Source: Campylobacteraceae bacterium (GTDB lineage Bacteria > Campylobacterota > Campylobacteria > Campylobacterales > Campylobacteraceae). From it: 7,428 bases of DNA. A program made the translations under genes and the position numbers. The stretch's first letter is position 1, and each line of letters opens with the position of its first letter. The DNA lies in assembly GCA_031276365.1 (NCBI GenBank), contig JAISNG010000105.1, forward strand, positions 1-7,428, in the 5' to 3' direction. Below the pieces are notes generated by a model that searched no databases, was not told the origin of the DNA, and saw only the letters and a list, made by a program, of their open reading frames with translations. This document shows positions 1-6,053 of this stretch, piece by piece.

Positions 1-1633
1 CAGAATCCGTAGCCGCCTTGTCTATCTTTTTATCAAGCCTCTCTTTTCTAAGCCATGTTAAAAGTCTACTCTCTTTTGTGTTAAAAATCCCAAGCAGTAT
101 CTCTACGGCTACGCGGTAATTTATCTCTCTGACTTTTTGTCGGCATGCCTGCATAATGGCGTCTCTTGCTTTGCCTGTTTTGACGCTGTTTACCCAGCTA
201 CATCTGTATATCGGCTCTTCGCTTGTTATGATACGTACTATATCGCCGTTTTTAAGCTCTGTCAAAAGCGGCGCTTTTTTGCGGTTTACGAAAGCCTCTT
301 TTGCATGAGAGCCGATTTCCGTATGTATCTCGTATGCAAAATCCAACACCGTAGCGCCTCTTGAAAGCGTAAAAATATCGCCTTTTGGTGAAAAAACAGC
401 TATATCTTCGCTGTAGAGATAACTCTCTTTGGTAAATTCGTAAAACTCCGCTGCGTTATCGCTCTCGCCCTCTTTGTTTTTTATCTCATTGAGCCAGTCA
501 AGCTTTGGATTGATGCCGCCTGAATATTTGTATTTCCAGTGAGCCGCAACGCCAAATTCCGCGACATTGTGCATGTCATGAGTGCGAATTTGCGCTTCTA
601 TAATGGATTTATCGTCAAATATTGTCGTATGAATCGTCTGATAGCCGTTGTCTTTTGGTATCGCGATATAGTCTTTGAAACGCGAAATGATGGGATTGAA
701 GTATTGATGCAAAATCCCCAAAGCCTTGTAACAGTCAAGCGCCTCTTTTGTGATAATTCTAATCGCCAAAAGGTCTAAAACCTCTTCTATACTGATACCT
801 TTGCGCTGCATTTTGATATAGATAGAGTAGTGATGTTTGATGCGTTTTTCAAGCTTATAATCACTCTCGCCAAAACCGTTTTGCTGCAAAAGTGTGTTTA
901 TTTTGTCTAAAAATAGATTTAATCTTAACTGAAACTGTTGTTTGTGTTCCGTCAAATACTCGTCTATCTTTTTATACTCTTCGGGCATAATGTAGTAAAA
1001 ACTGTAATCTTCCAGATAGTTTTTGATAGATGAAATACCAAGTCTGTGCGCTATGGGCGCATAAACTACAAGCGTCTCTTCAGCAATTCTTTTTTGTTTA
1101 TTCGGCGGGAGCGCGCTAAGCGTCATCATATTATGAAGCCTGTCGCAAAGCTTTATCACCAAAACTCTCACATCGCTTATGGAAGCTACGAGCATTTTGC
1201 GAAAATTCATAGCCGAACTCATAAGGTTTTCACCCGAACTTGAGGGAGCTAACTTGTCCTCTCTTATCGTCATAATTTTTGTAAGCCCTTCTACGAGATT
1301 GGCTGCGTCGGCGCCAAACATTTGCGACACCTCTTCGGTAGTAGTTTCGGTATCTTCCACAACATCATGCAGCAGAGCCGTTATAACCATAGTCTCATCG
1401 CCGCCATATCTTGCTACGATAGCCGCTACCAAAATCGGATGTATTACATACGGTTCGCCTGATTTGCGCGTTTGACCTTCATGCTGTTTTATTGCAAGTT
1501 CTATGGCTTTTGAGATATTGTCGCGCTGAGCTTTAAATTCGTCAAAAAATATTTTTTTTGCTTCGTCTATGCTTTTGCAAGCGCTGATTTTTTTTAACAA
1601 CTCATCAAGGTCGTCAAGGATATTGCCGCTCAT
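1..1633 (-). CDS. spoT: Bifunctional (p)ppGpp synthetase/hydrolase, RelA/SpoT family (3' end outside window)
   Basis: This enzyme makes and degrades the alarmone (p)ppGpp in the cytoplasm and drives the stringent response. I translated the frame by hand and found 544 uninterrupted codons running off the left edge. An HD hydrolase domain comes first, with H65, the HD pair at 89-90 in ALLHDVVEDT, and D164 in KLCDRLHN. The synthetase domain follows from about residue 266 (KHHYSIY). It contains RFKD at 318-321, the RxKD form typical of bifunctional enzymes rather than the ExDD of RelA, then YQTIHTT and EAQIRT near 346. A TGS domain occupies about 406-468. Family members are usually 700-750 residues, so the C-terminal regulatory region (helical/ACT) is outside the window. 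The ATG lies 4 bases after the rpoZ stop, with GAGGAG inside the end of rpoZ about 17 bases upstream, so translational coupling is likely. Confidence 0.96.
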   Translation of the reverse strand, partial: MSGNILDDLDELLKKISACKSIDEAKKIFFDEFKAQRDNISKAIELAIKQHEGQTRKSGEPYVIHPILVAAIVARYGGDETMVITALLHDVVEDTETTTEEVSQMFGADAANLVEGLTKIMTIREDKLAPSSSGENLMSSAMNFRKMLVASISDVRVLVIKLCDRLHNMMTLSALPPNKQKRIAEETLVVYAPIAHRLGISSIKNYLEDYSFYYIMPEEYKKIDEYLTEHKQQFQLRLNLFLDKINTLLQQNGFGESDYKLEKRIKHHYSIYIKMQRKGISIEEVLDLLAIRIITKEALDCYKALGILHQYFNPIISRFKDYIAIPKDNGYQTIHTTIFDDKSIIEAQIRTHDMHNVAEFGVAAHWKYKYSGGINPKLDWLNEIKNKEGESDNAAEFYEFTKESYLYSEDIAVFSPKGDIFTLSRGATVLDFAYEIHTEIGSHAKEAFVNRKKAPLLTELKNGDIVRIITSEEPIYRCSWVNSVKTGKARDAIMQACRQKVREINYRVAVEILLGIFNTKESRLLTWLRKERLDKKIDKAATDS

Positions 1634-1637
1634 TTTA

Positions 1638-1853
1638 TTATGAGTTTTTCTCCTCTATGCCGCCAAACGTTATTTTGTTTTCAGCTATCTCCATCAAAGC
1701 TATATCTACGGCTTTTAAACCTTGTGTATTTTCCACGAGCGGTTCTGCGCCAAGCGCTAACTGTTCTGCTCTTTTTGAGACAAGTACGGACAGTTTGTAT
1801 CTGTCGTCTCCGATAGCCTTTAGAGCTCTTGCTGTTATCTGTTCGCTTCTCAT
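1638..1853 (-). CDS. rpoZ: DNA-directed RNA polymerase omega subunit
   Basis: This is the small omega subunit, which binds the C-terminal part of beta-prime and helps assemble RNA polymerase. The protein has 71 residues, close to the usual size in this phylum. It shows the family core: TARALKAIGDDRYKL, then VSKRAEQLALGAEPLVE, then KAVDIALMEIAENKI. The ATG is preceded by AAAAGGA with a 5-base spacer. The gene starts 19 bases after the pyrH stop and ends 4 bases before spoT, so the three genes are almost certainly cotranscribed. Pairing rpoZ with spoT is also seen in gammaproteobacteria. The N-terminus reads MRSEQ, not the MAR seen in E. coli omega, where those residues contribute to ppGpp binding. 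Confidence 0.95.
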   Translation of the reverse strand: MRSEQITARALKAIGDDRYKLSVLVSKRAEQLALGAEPLVENTQGLKAVDIALMEIAENKITFGGIEEKNS

Positions 1854-1872
1854 ATGTATCCTTTTAAATTAA

Positions 1873-2592
1873 TTATTTTACTATCGAACAGGCGGAGTAA
1901 TTGCCCTGTATGATAGAGAGTAGATTGCCTTTATTGAACATGTTAAAAACTACAATCGGTAGGTTATTGTCTTTGGCAAGCGCGATTGAAGTGTCGTCCA
2001 TCACCTTTATATCATCATTCATGGCTTGTTCATAGCTAAGAGTGTTAAGTTTTTTAGCATTTTCAAACTTATTTGGATCTTTGTCATAAATGCCGTCCAC
2101 TTTTGTAGCCTTGATAATCATATCGGCACTAATCTCAATAGCTCTCAAAGTAGCGGCTGTATCTGTCGTAAAAAACGGATTTCCAGTGCCTGACGCAAAT
2201 ATTACTACGCGGTTTTTTTCCAGATGCCTTACCGCTCTGCGCACGATAAACGTTTCGCATATCTGTTCCATCTTTATCGCGCTCTGCACTCTTACATCAA
2301 TGCCGCTGTTTTCCAAAGCTTCCTGCATCGCGATAGAGTTTATCACAGTAGCAAGCATTCCCATGTAATCGCCGCTTGTACGTTTTATAATGCCGCCTTT
2401 TGCCGCACCAGCACCTCGTATGATATTGCCGCCGCCAACGACGATACCAACTTCAATATTGTGATCCACAAGCGAGCGGATTTCGTTTGCTATGTATTTC
2501 AATATATCGCTGTCAATACCAAAACCGCCGCCGCCTGCAAGCGCTTCGCCTGAAAATTTCACCAAAATACGCTTGCGTTTTGTATCTTCCAT
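1873..2592 (-). CDS. pyrH: UMP kinase
   Basis: Cytoplasmic UMP kinase of the amino-acid-kinase fold phosphorylates UMP to UDP with ATP, the step that commits pyrimidine nucleotides to UTP and CTP. Its 239 residues match the family length. Visible motifs are KFSGEALAG (12-20) for phosphate binding, the glycine-rich VVGGGNIIRG (51-60), YMGMLATVINS (77-87), GTGNPFFTTDTAA (135-147) for UMP binding, and KATKVDGIYDKDP (161-173) for nucleotide binding. AGGAG lies 9 bases before the ATG. It is the first gene of the pyrH-rpoZ-spoT cluster. About 155 bases separate it from purH, which lies upstream on the same strand, so it may have its own promoter, receive read-through from purH, or both. Confidence 0.97.
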   Translation of the reverse strand: MEDTKRKRILVKFSGEALAGGGGFGIDSDILKYIANEIRSLVDHNIEVGIVVGGGNIIRGAGAAKGGIIKRTSGDYMGMLATVINSIAMQEALENSGIDVRVQSAIKMEQICETFIVRRAVRHLEKNRVVIFASGTGNPFFTTDTAATLRAIEISADMIIKATKVDGIYDKDPNKFENAKKLNTLSYEQAMNDDIKVMDDTSIALAKDNNLPIVVFNMFNKGNLLSIIQGNYSACSIVK

Positions 2593-2619
2593 GTATAGAT
2601 TCTCCTAAAAATTAATGAG

Positions 2620-2661
2620 ACTATAAAAAACCGCGATATTGTACTTAAAATGTACTTAAAA
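2620..2661 (-). promoter_or_regulatory. Putative pyrH promoter region with an 11-bp tandem repeat
   Basis: On the minus strand a TATAGT box (2625-2620) sits about 30 bases before the pyrH start and could be a -10 element; no good -35 is visible. Just upstream are two perfect adjacent copies of the 11-mer TGTACTTAAAA, read on the plus strand at 2640-2650 and 2651-2661. Their phase is close to one helical turn, which suits a protein-binding site. The promoter is inferred from position and sequence only. Confidence 0.4.
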
Positions 2662-2747
2662 TAAGGTGAGAATGTTTAAATTCCTGCAATATAGGACATT
2701 TTTTGACTTGATGATAACGCTGATTTTTCCGCAAATCAAGCAAGCTT

Positions 2748-4280
2748 TCAATGCAAAAAATGCCGTATGCCGGTAAAATACAAAGCTATGCCGTATTCGT
2801 CGGCTGCTTTTATCACCTCATCATCTCTTATACTTCCGCCTGGTTCTATTATCGCTTTAATGCCGGCTTTTGCCGCCGCGTCAATGCTGTCCCTAAATGG
2901 GAAAAAAGCCTCCGACGCAAGAGCCGCGCCCGTTACGTCAAGCCCCATATCCTTTGCTTTCAAGAGTGCTGATTTTGCGGCGTCCACTCTGCTTGTCATT
3001 CCCATGCCGATAGCTGTCATAACACTATTTTTCACATAAACCACACAGTTTGATTTTGTGAGTGCGGCTATTTTGTAGGCTATCTCCAAATCTTTAAGCT
3101 CCTCTTTTGAGGCTAAACGTTTGCTTTGTAACTTTGCATTTCTTATCTCATCTTCGCAGACATTGTCGCTTTGCTGATAGACAAAACCGCCGTCAATATG
3201 CTTAAAATCATGCGCATCGTTATTTGTTATCAGGTATTTGCTCTCCTGTGAAAAGATTTTGATGCGTTTTTTATTTTCAAAGACCTTTAGCGCCTCTTTT
3301 GTTACGTTTGCTGCGACTATAACCTCTACAAATATCTCATTTATCTTATTTGCCAAAACTTCATCAAGCGTGCCGTTTATCGCGACAACTCCGCCGTATG
3401 CCGAGAGAGTATCACATTTTAGCGCGTGAATATAACTTTCAAGCAAATTCTCCTTTATGGCAAAACCGCATGGATTTGCGTGCTTGACGATACAGACAGC
3501 ATTCTCTTCGCCAAAAGATGCGGCTATTTTCACGGCGGCGTTTATATCTGTCATATTGTTAAAGCTTGCTTCACCTTTCAGGGTTTTAAAATTTGTCGTG
3601 AAAAAGTAGTCAAACTCATACAGCGCGCCTTTTTGATGCGGATTTTCGCCGTATCTTGTGTCAAATGCCTTAGTCCCCGTGATAAACTGCTTACTGCCAA
3701 AACCGCCGTTAAAACGCATGTTCATATAGTTGGTTATCGTCGCGTCATACATTGCCGTGTGTTCATACGCTTTTATCATCATATCGCGCCTAAATTCAAA
3801 TGTATTGCCACCGTTTTTGAGCCTCTCTATCACGTCGTCATAATCCAAGATATCAGTTACGATTATCACATCGTTAAAATTTTTTGCCGCGCTTCTGACC
3901 ATCGCAGGACCGCCTATATCAATATTTTCTATTATCTCTTCAAAATCATCTGTTTTGGCTGTCGTCTCTTTAAAGGGATAGAGATTTACGCACACCAAAT
4001 CAATGCCCGTTATGCCCTGCTCTTTTGCCGTTTTTACATGCAAATCATTATTGCGCCTGTGCAAAATACCGCCGTGTATATATGGATTTAATGTCTTTAC
4101 GCGCCCGTCAAACATTTCGGGAAATTTCGTAACTTCACTTATCTCGATGGCTTTTACGCCCTGCTCTTTTAAGAGTTTGCAAGTGCCGCCTGTGGAGATT
4201 ATCTCATAACCCAAATTCTCAAGCGATTTGGCAAATTCCGCTATGTCCGTTTTGTCGCTCACGCTTATTAATGCTCTCAA
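2748..4280 (-). CDS. purH: Bifunctional AICAR transformylase / IMP cyclohydrolase
   Basis: PurH catalyses the last two steps of de novo IMP synthesis: formylation of AICAR using 10-formyl-THF, then ring closure to IMP. The N-terminal MGS-like cyclohydrolase domain shows SVSDKT, STGGTCKLL, FPEMFDGRVKTLNP, IHGG, NLYPF and NIDIGGPAMVRSAAKN. The transformylase domain shows RYGENPHQ, GEASFNNMTDINAA, the catalytic KHANPCG, and the C-terminal FRDSID, IIEPGGSIRDDEV and FTGIRHFLH. I chose the TTG at 4280 (510 residues, starting MRALISVSDK). It has AAAGGA six bases upstream and puts the catalytic Lys-His at 266-267. The frame stays open to another TTG at 4298, but that one has no ribosome binding site. 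No clear terminator follows the gene, so read-through toward pyrH is possible. Confidence 0.96.
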   Translation of the reverse strand: MRALISVSDKTDIAEFAKSLENLGYEIISTGGTCKLLKEQGVKAIEISEVTKFPEMFDGRVKTLNPYIHGGILHRRNNDLHVKTAKEQGITGIDLVCVNLYPFKETTAKTDDFEEIIENIDIGGPAMVRSAAKNFNDVIIVTDILDYDDVIERLKNGGNTFEFRRDMMIKAYEHTAMYDATITNYMNMRFNGGFGSKQFITGTKAFDTRYGENPHQKGALYEFDYFFTTNFKTLKGEASFNNMTDINAAVKIAASFGEENAVCIVKHANPCGFAIKENLLESYIHALKCDTLSAYGGVVAINGTLDEVLANKINEIFVEVIVAANVTKEALKVFENKKRIKIFSQESKYLITNNDAHDFKHIDGGFVYQQSDNVCEDEIRNAKLQSKRLASKEELKDLEIAYKIAALTKSNCVVYVKNSVMTAIGMGMTSRVDAAKSALLKAKDMGLDVTGAALASEAFFPFRDSIDAAAKAGIKAIIEPGGSIRDDEVIKAADEYGIALYFTGIRHFLH

Positions 4281-4302
4281 ATTTCGTCCTTTAAACAAAT
4301 AG

Positions 4303-4318
4303 TGGTAAAATTTTAGCC
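4303..4318. promoter_or_regulatory. Divergent purH/patB promoter with a symmetric -10-like element
   Basis: Only 71 bases separate the chosen purH and patB starts. In that gap, 4306-4315 reads TAAAATTTTA, a perfect 10-base palindrome, so a TAAAAT -10-like hexamer is present on both strands at nearly the same place. Transcription would start near 4318 for patB and near 4303 for purH, leaving short leaders of about 34 and 23 bases. Recognisable -35 boxes are absent. This is inferred from sequence alone. Confidence 0.4.
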
Positions 4319-4351
4319 CAACAACTATTTAAAAGCGATAAAAGGATGTAT

Positions 4352-5482
4352 ATGTTCAGCAAAACGATAGACAGAAACGGCACGCATGCCTTAAAACTTG
4401 AAAGATACAAAAATTATAATGGCGCAATACCTGCATGGGTGGCAGATATGGATTTCAAATCCCCGCAGTGCGTTATTGATGCGCTCAAAAAACGTGTAGA
4501 ACACGGAGTATTCGGATACACGGCGGTAAGCGATGAGTTGATTGAGGCTGTGGCAAATTTCATCAAAAAAGAGCATGGCTGGAGCGTGCCAAAAGAGTGG
4601 TTTGCCTTCACGTCAGGCGTTGTAGCAAGCCTAAACATAGCCTGCGGAATACTGAAAGAAAACGAAAGTGCGATAACGACAACGCCGATTTATCCCTATT
4701 TTTTAAGCGCACCCGCAAATATGAAACGCGAAGTTACGGCTGTTCGCATGAGAGAGATAGAGGGCAGATGGAGCATTGATTTTGACGAATTTGAAAAGCA
4801 CATAAAACCAAACTGCCGCATGATACTCCTTTGTAATCCATACAACCCGGGAGGAACGGTCTTTACAAAAAAGGAGCTTTTAAAGATTGGTGAGATAGCA
4901 CTCAAACACAACCTTTTGATATGTTCCGATGAGATACATGCGGATTTGGTTTTGAGCGAAAATGTCAAACATATACCCATAGCTTCACTCTCGCCCGAAA
5001 TCGCCGATAGAACCATCACTCTTATGGCTCCAAGCAAGACGTTTAATATCGCCGGACTTCAAAGCTCCTTTGCGCTTGCACAAAACAAAAACCTCAAAGC
5101 GGCATTTGAAAGATCCATGGGACATATAAACGGCGGCGTCAATCTTTTGGCGCTTACTGCCGCGCAGGCGGCTTATGAGGGCGGCGGCGAATGGCTGCAA
5201 AACGTCAAGGAGTATTTGAGAGAAAATCTGAAACTTGTACGCAAATTTATAGTAAACAATCCCAAATTAAGGCTTTTGGAGCTTGAAGCGACATATCTTG
5301 CATGGATAGACTGCCGTGCTCTTGACACAGACCCATGGAAGTTGTTTTTGAAAGGCGGTGTTGTGTTAAATGACGGCAAAAGTTTCGGAGAAGGCGGAGA
5401 GGGATTTGTGAGGCTGAACTTCGCAATGCCAAGAGCTGTTTTAAAAGAGGTTTTATCACGCATGGAAAACGCCATGCGTTGA
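4352..5482 (+). CDS. patB: PLP-dependent C-S lyase / aminotransferase of the PatB/MalY family (cystathionine beta-lyase type)
   Basis: This is a fold-type I PLP enzyme of the MalY/PatB group. These proteins cleave the C-S bond of cystathionine, cysteine conjugates or related substrates, and some have regulatory roles. The ATG at 4352 gives 376 residues and has AAAGGA with a 5-base spacer. The in-frame ATG at 4346 overlaps that ribosome binding site and is unlikely to be used. Motifs are WVADMDF near the N-terminus, GVFGY, LCNPYNPGG, SDEIHADL with D193 for the PLP ring nitrogen, APSKTFNIAGL with K229 as the Schiff-base lysine, and GFVRLNFAMPR with R354 for the substrate carboxylate. All key residues are present, so it should be active. 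The exact substrate cannot be read from sequence. It is divergent from purH and appears monocistronic, with a terminator at its end. Confidence 0.88.
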   Translation: MFSKTIDRNGTHALKLERYKNYNGAIPAWVADMDFKSPQCVIDALKKRVEHGVFGYTAVSDELIEAVANFIKKEHGWSVPKEWFAFTSGVVASLNIACGILKENESAITTTPIYPYFLSAPANMKREVTAVRMREIEGRWSIDFDEFEKHIKPNCRMILLCNPYNPGGTVFTKKELLKIGEIALKHNLLICSDEIHADLVLSENVKHIPIASLSPEIADRTITLMAPSKTFNIAGLQSSFALAQNKNLKAAFERSMGHINGGVNLLALTAAQAAYEGGGEWLQNVKEYLRENLKLVRKFIVNNPKLRLLELEATYLAWIDCRALDTDPWKLFLKGGVVLNDGKSFGEGGEGFVRLNFAMPRAVLKEVLSRMENAMR

Positions 5483-5491
5483 TGTTTTATT
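5458..5491 (+). terminator. Likely intrinsic terminator at the end of patB
   Basis: A perfect 8-bp stem is formed by ACGCATGG (5458-5465) and CCATGCGT (5472-5479), with the six-base loop AAAACG. It is followed by the T-rich TTGATGTTTTATT. The hairpin lies within the last patB codons, and the TGA stop is in the tail just after the stem. The U tract is interrupted, so strength is uncertain. Confidence 0.6.
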
Positions 5492-5604
5492 ATTTGCCAT
5501 CTCATCACAGTTATTTTTATATAATCAAAGAGATTTTAAAAAACATTGATTTGTTCAAGTTGTATTTATTTGTTTATCAATATTTTTTGAACTTTTATAC
5601 TGTA

Positions 5605-5648
5605 CCACGATACACGCTTCGCTTGTCGTTCAGTCGTGAAAATGACAA
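5605..5648. repeat. Imperfect hairpin block, possible dispersed palindromic element
   Basis: This block is clearly richer in G and C than the flanking DNA. TTGTCGTT (5623-5630) can pair with AATGACAA (5641-5648) over 8 bp including one G-T pair. Alternatively CACGA (5606-5610) can pair with TCGTG (5634-5638), so two mutually exclusive folds exist. No T-run follows, which argues against a simple terminator. It has the look of a small interspersed palindrome, but one copy in one window cannot prove that. Confidence 0.3.
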
Positions 5649-5720
5649 ATCTGTAAAATCAAGCCTGCAATTATTCTGAAAATTTACAGTCGTTTTATGG
5701 ATAAAATATTATTTTTTCTG

Positions 5721-5726
5721 TATAAT
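5721..5726 (+). promoter_or_regulatory. -10 box of the tRNA-Thr promoter
   Basis: A perfect TATAAT lies 15 bases before the first base of the tRNA, preceded by a T-rich stretch and with no clear -35 element. This matches the housekeeping promoter style described for Campylobacterota. Transcription would begin around 5733, leaving a short 5' leader removed by RNase P. Confidence 0.6.
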
Positions 5727-5741
5727 CCTTTTTTCTAAAAT

Positions 5742-5817
5742 GCCAATGTAGCTCAGCTGGTAGAGCAGCGCATTCGTAACGCGCAGGTCAGGGGTTCGAG
5801 TCCCCTCATTGGCTCCA
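5742..5817 (+). tRNA. tRNA-Thr, anticodon CGT
   Basis: This 76-base tRNA folds into a full cloverleaf. The acceptor stem is GCCAATG with CATTGGC, the D arm is GCTC/GAGC, the anticodon loop is TTCGTAA, the variable loop is AGGTC, and the T arm is AGGGG/CCCCT around TTCGAGT. Then come discriminator T and an encoded CCA. Anticodon CGT reads the ACG threonine codon. The anticodon stem and loop (GCGCA TTCGTAA) match my recollection of E. coli tRNA-Thr(CGT). One oddity is that the closing pair 31-39 is A-C rather than A-U. A T7 run at 5826-5832 follows and may end transcription. Confidence 0.95.
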
Positions 5818-5825
5818 TCGTCAAG

Positions 5826-6023
5826 TTTTTTTGGACACTAAGTCCTAAATAATTTTGACTTGGATAGCACATGAGGAAAACGTTGTCGTTCAGATTTGGT
5901 AGCATTTACCTCTCAAGCATAGCAATAATCGTGATAAAATTATCTCAAACAACCATTATGTTTGAAAAAGGCTATGTGCGAACAGCGGTCGCGAAGATAA
6001 CAAGAACTTGCCGGAGAGATTAA
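5826..6023 (+). pseudogene. Degenerate DNA after the tRNA, possible remnant of an IS3-family element start
   Basis: GGACACTAAGTCC (5833-5845), followed about 25 bases later by an ATG at 5871 starting MRKT-S--F, recalls the left end and OrfA start of IS3-family elements. The resemblance to OrfA (MRKTYSSEF) then fails. In another frame RDKIIS (from about 5928) resembles the GDKTIS segment of OrfA, as expected if frameshifts accumulated. Read literally, 5871-6023 is a 50-codon frame with only a partial GGAT ribosome binding site and a hydrophobic stretch at residues 10-22. A small membrane peptide is therefore the alternative. No downstream transposase or right end is present. This call is inference from weak similarity. 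Confidence 0.28.
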
Positions 6024-6053
6024 ACGGCTAAAAAGAGAGTGGGAAGGATAATA

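Larger units (their letters stand above)
5483..5741. other. AT-rich spacer between patB and tRNA-Thr, no credible gene
   Basis: This stretch is very AT-rich. An open frame at 5479-5679 has no ribosome binding site and a composition that looks like spacer, so I do not call it. The only structured part is an imperfect hairpin block at 5605-5648, listed separately. The last 20 bases carry the tRNA promoter box. Confidence 0.6.

Noticed and set aside
1046..1475. Plus-strand open frames opposite spoT
   Set aside because: They are shadows of the spoT frame, which I translated without interruption and which carries the HD and synthetase motifs.
2707..2740. Possible terminator downstream of purH
   Set aside because: CTTGAT/ATCAAG and TGATTT/AAATCA can form hairpins but overlap each other, the stems are AT-rich, and in the direction of purH transcription they are followed by an A-run rather than a T-run.
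3426..4091. A long 221-codon open frame on the plus strand opposite purH
   Set aside because: It lies wholly within the coding sequence of purH, which has complete domain motifs. The antisense translation shows no recognisable domain and no ribosome binding site.
5479..5679. A 66-codon plus-strand open frame after patB
   Set aside because: It overlaps the patB stop region and terminator, has no ribosome binding site, and its translation has the aromatic-rich, low-complexity look of AT-rich spacer.
5883..5893. The 11-mer TTGTCGTTCAG repeated on both sides of the tRNA (also 5623-5633), as attachment-site repeats
   Set aside because: It is short, does not include the tRNA 3' end as island repeats normally do, and the flanks do not match. 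Chance or a shared repeat family explains it as well.
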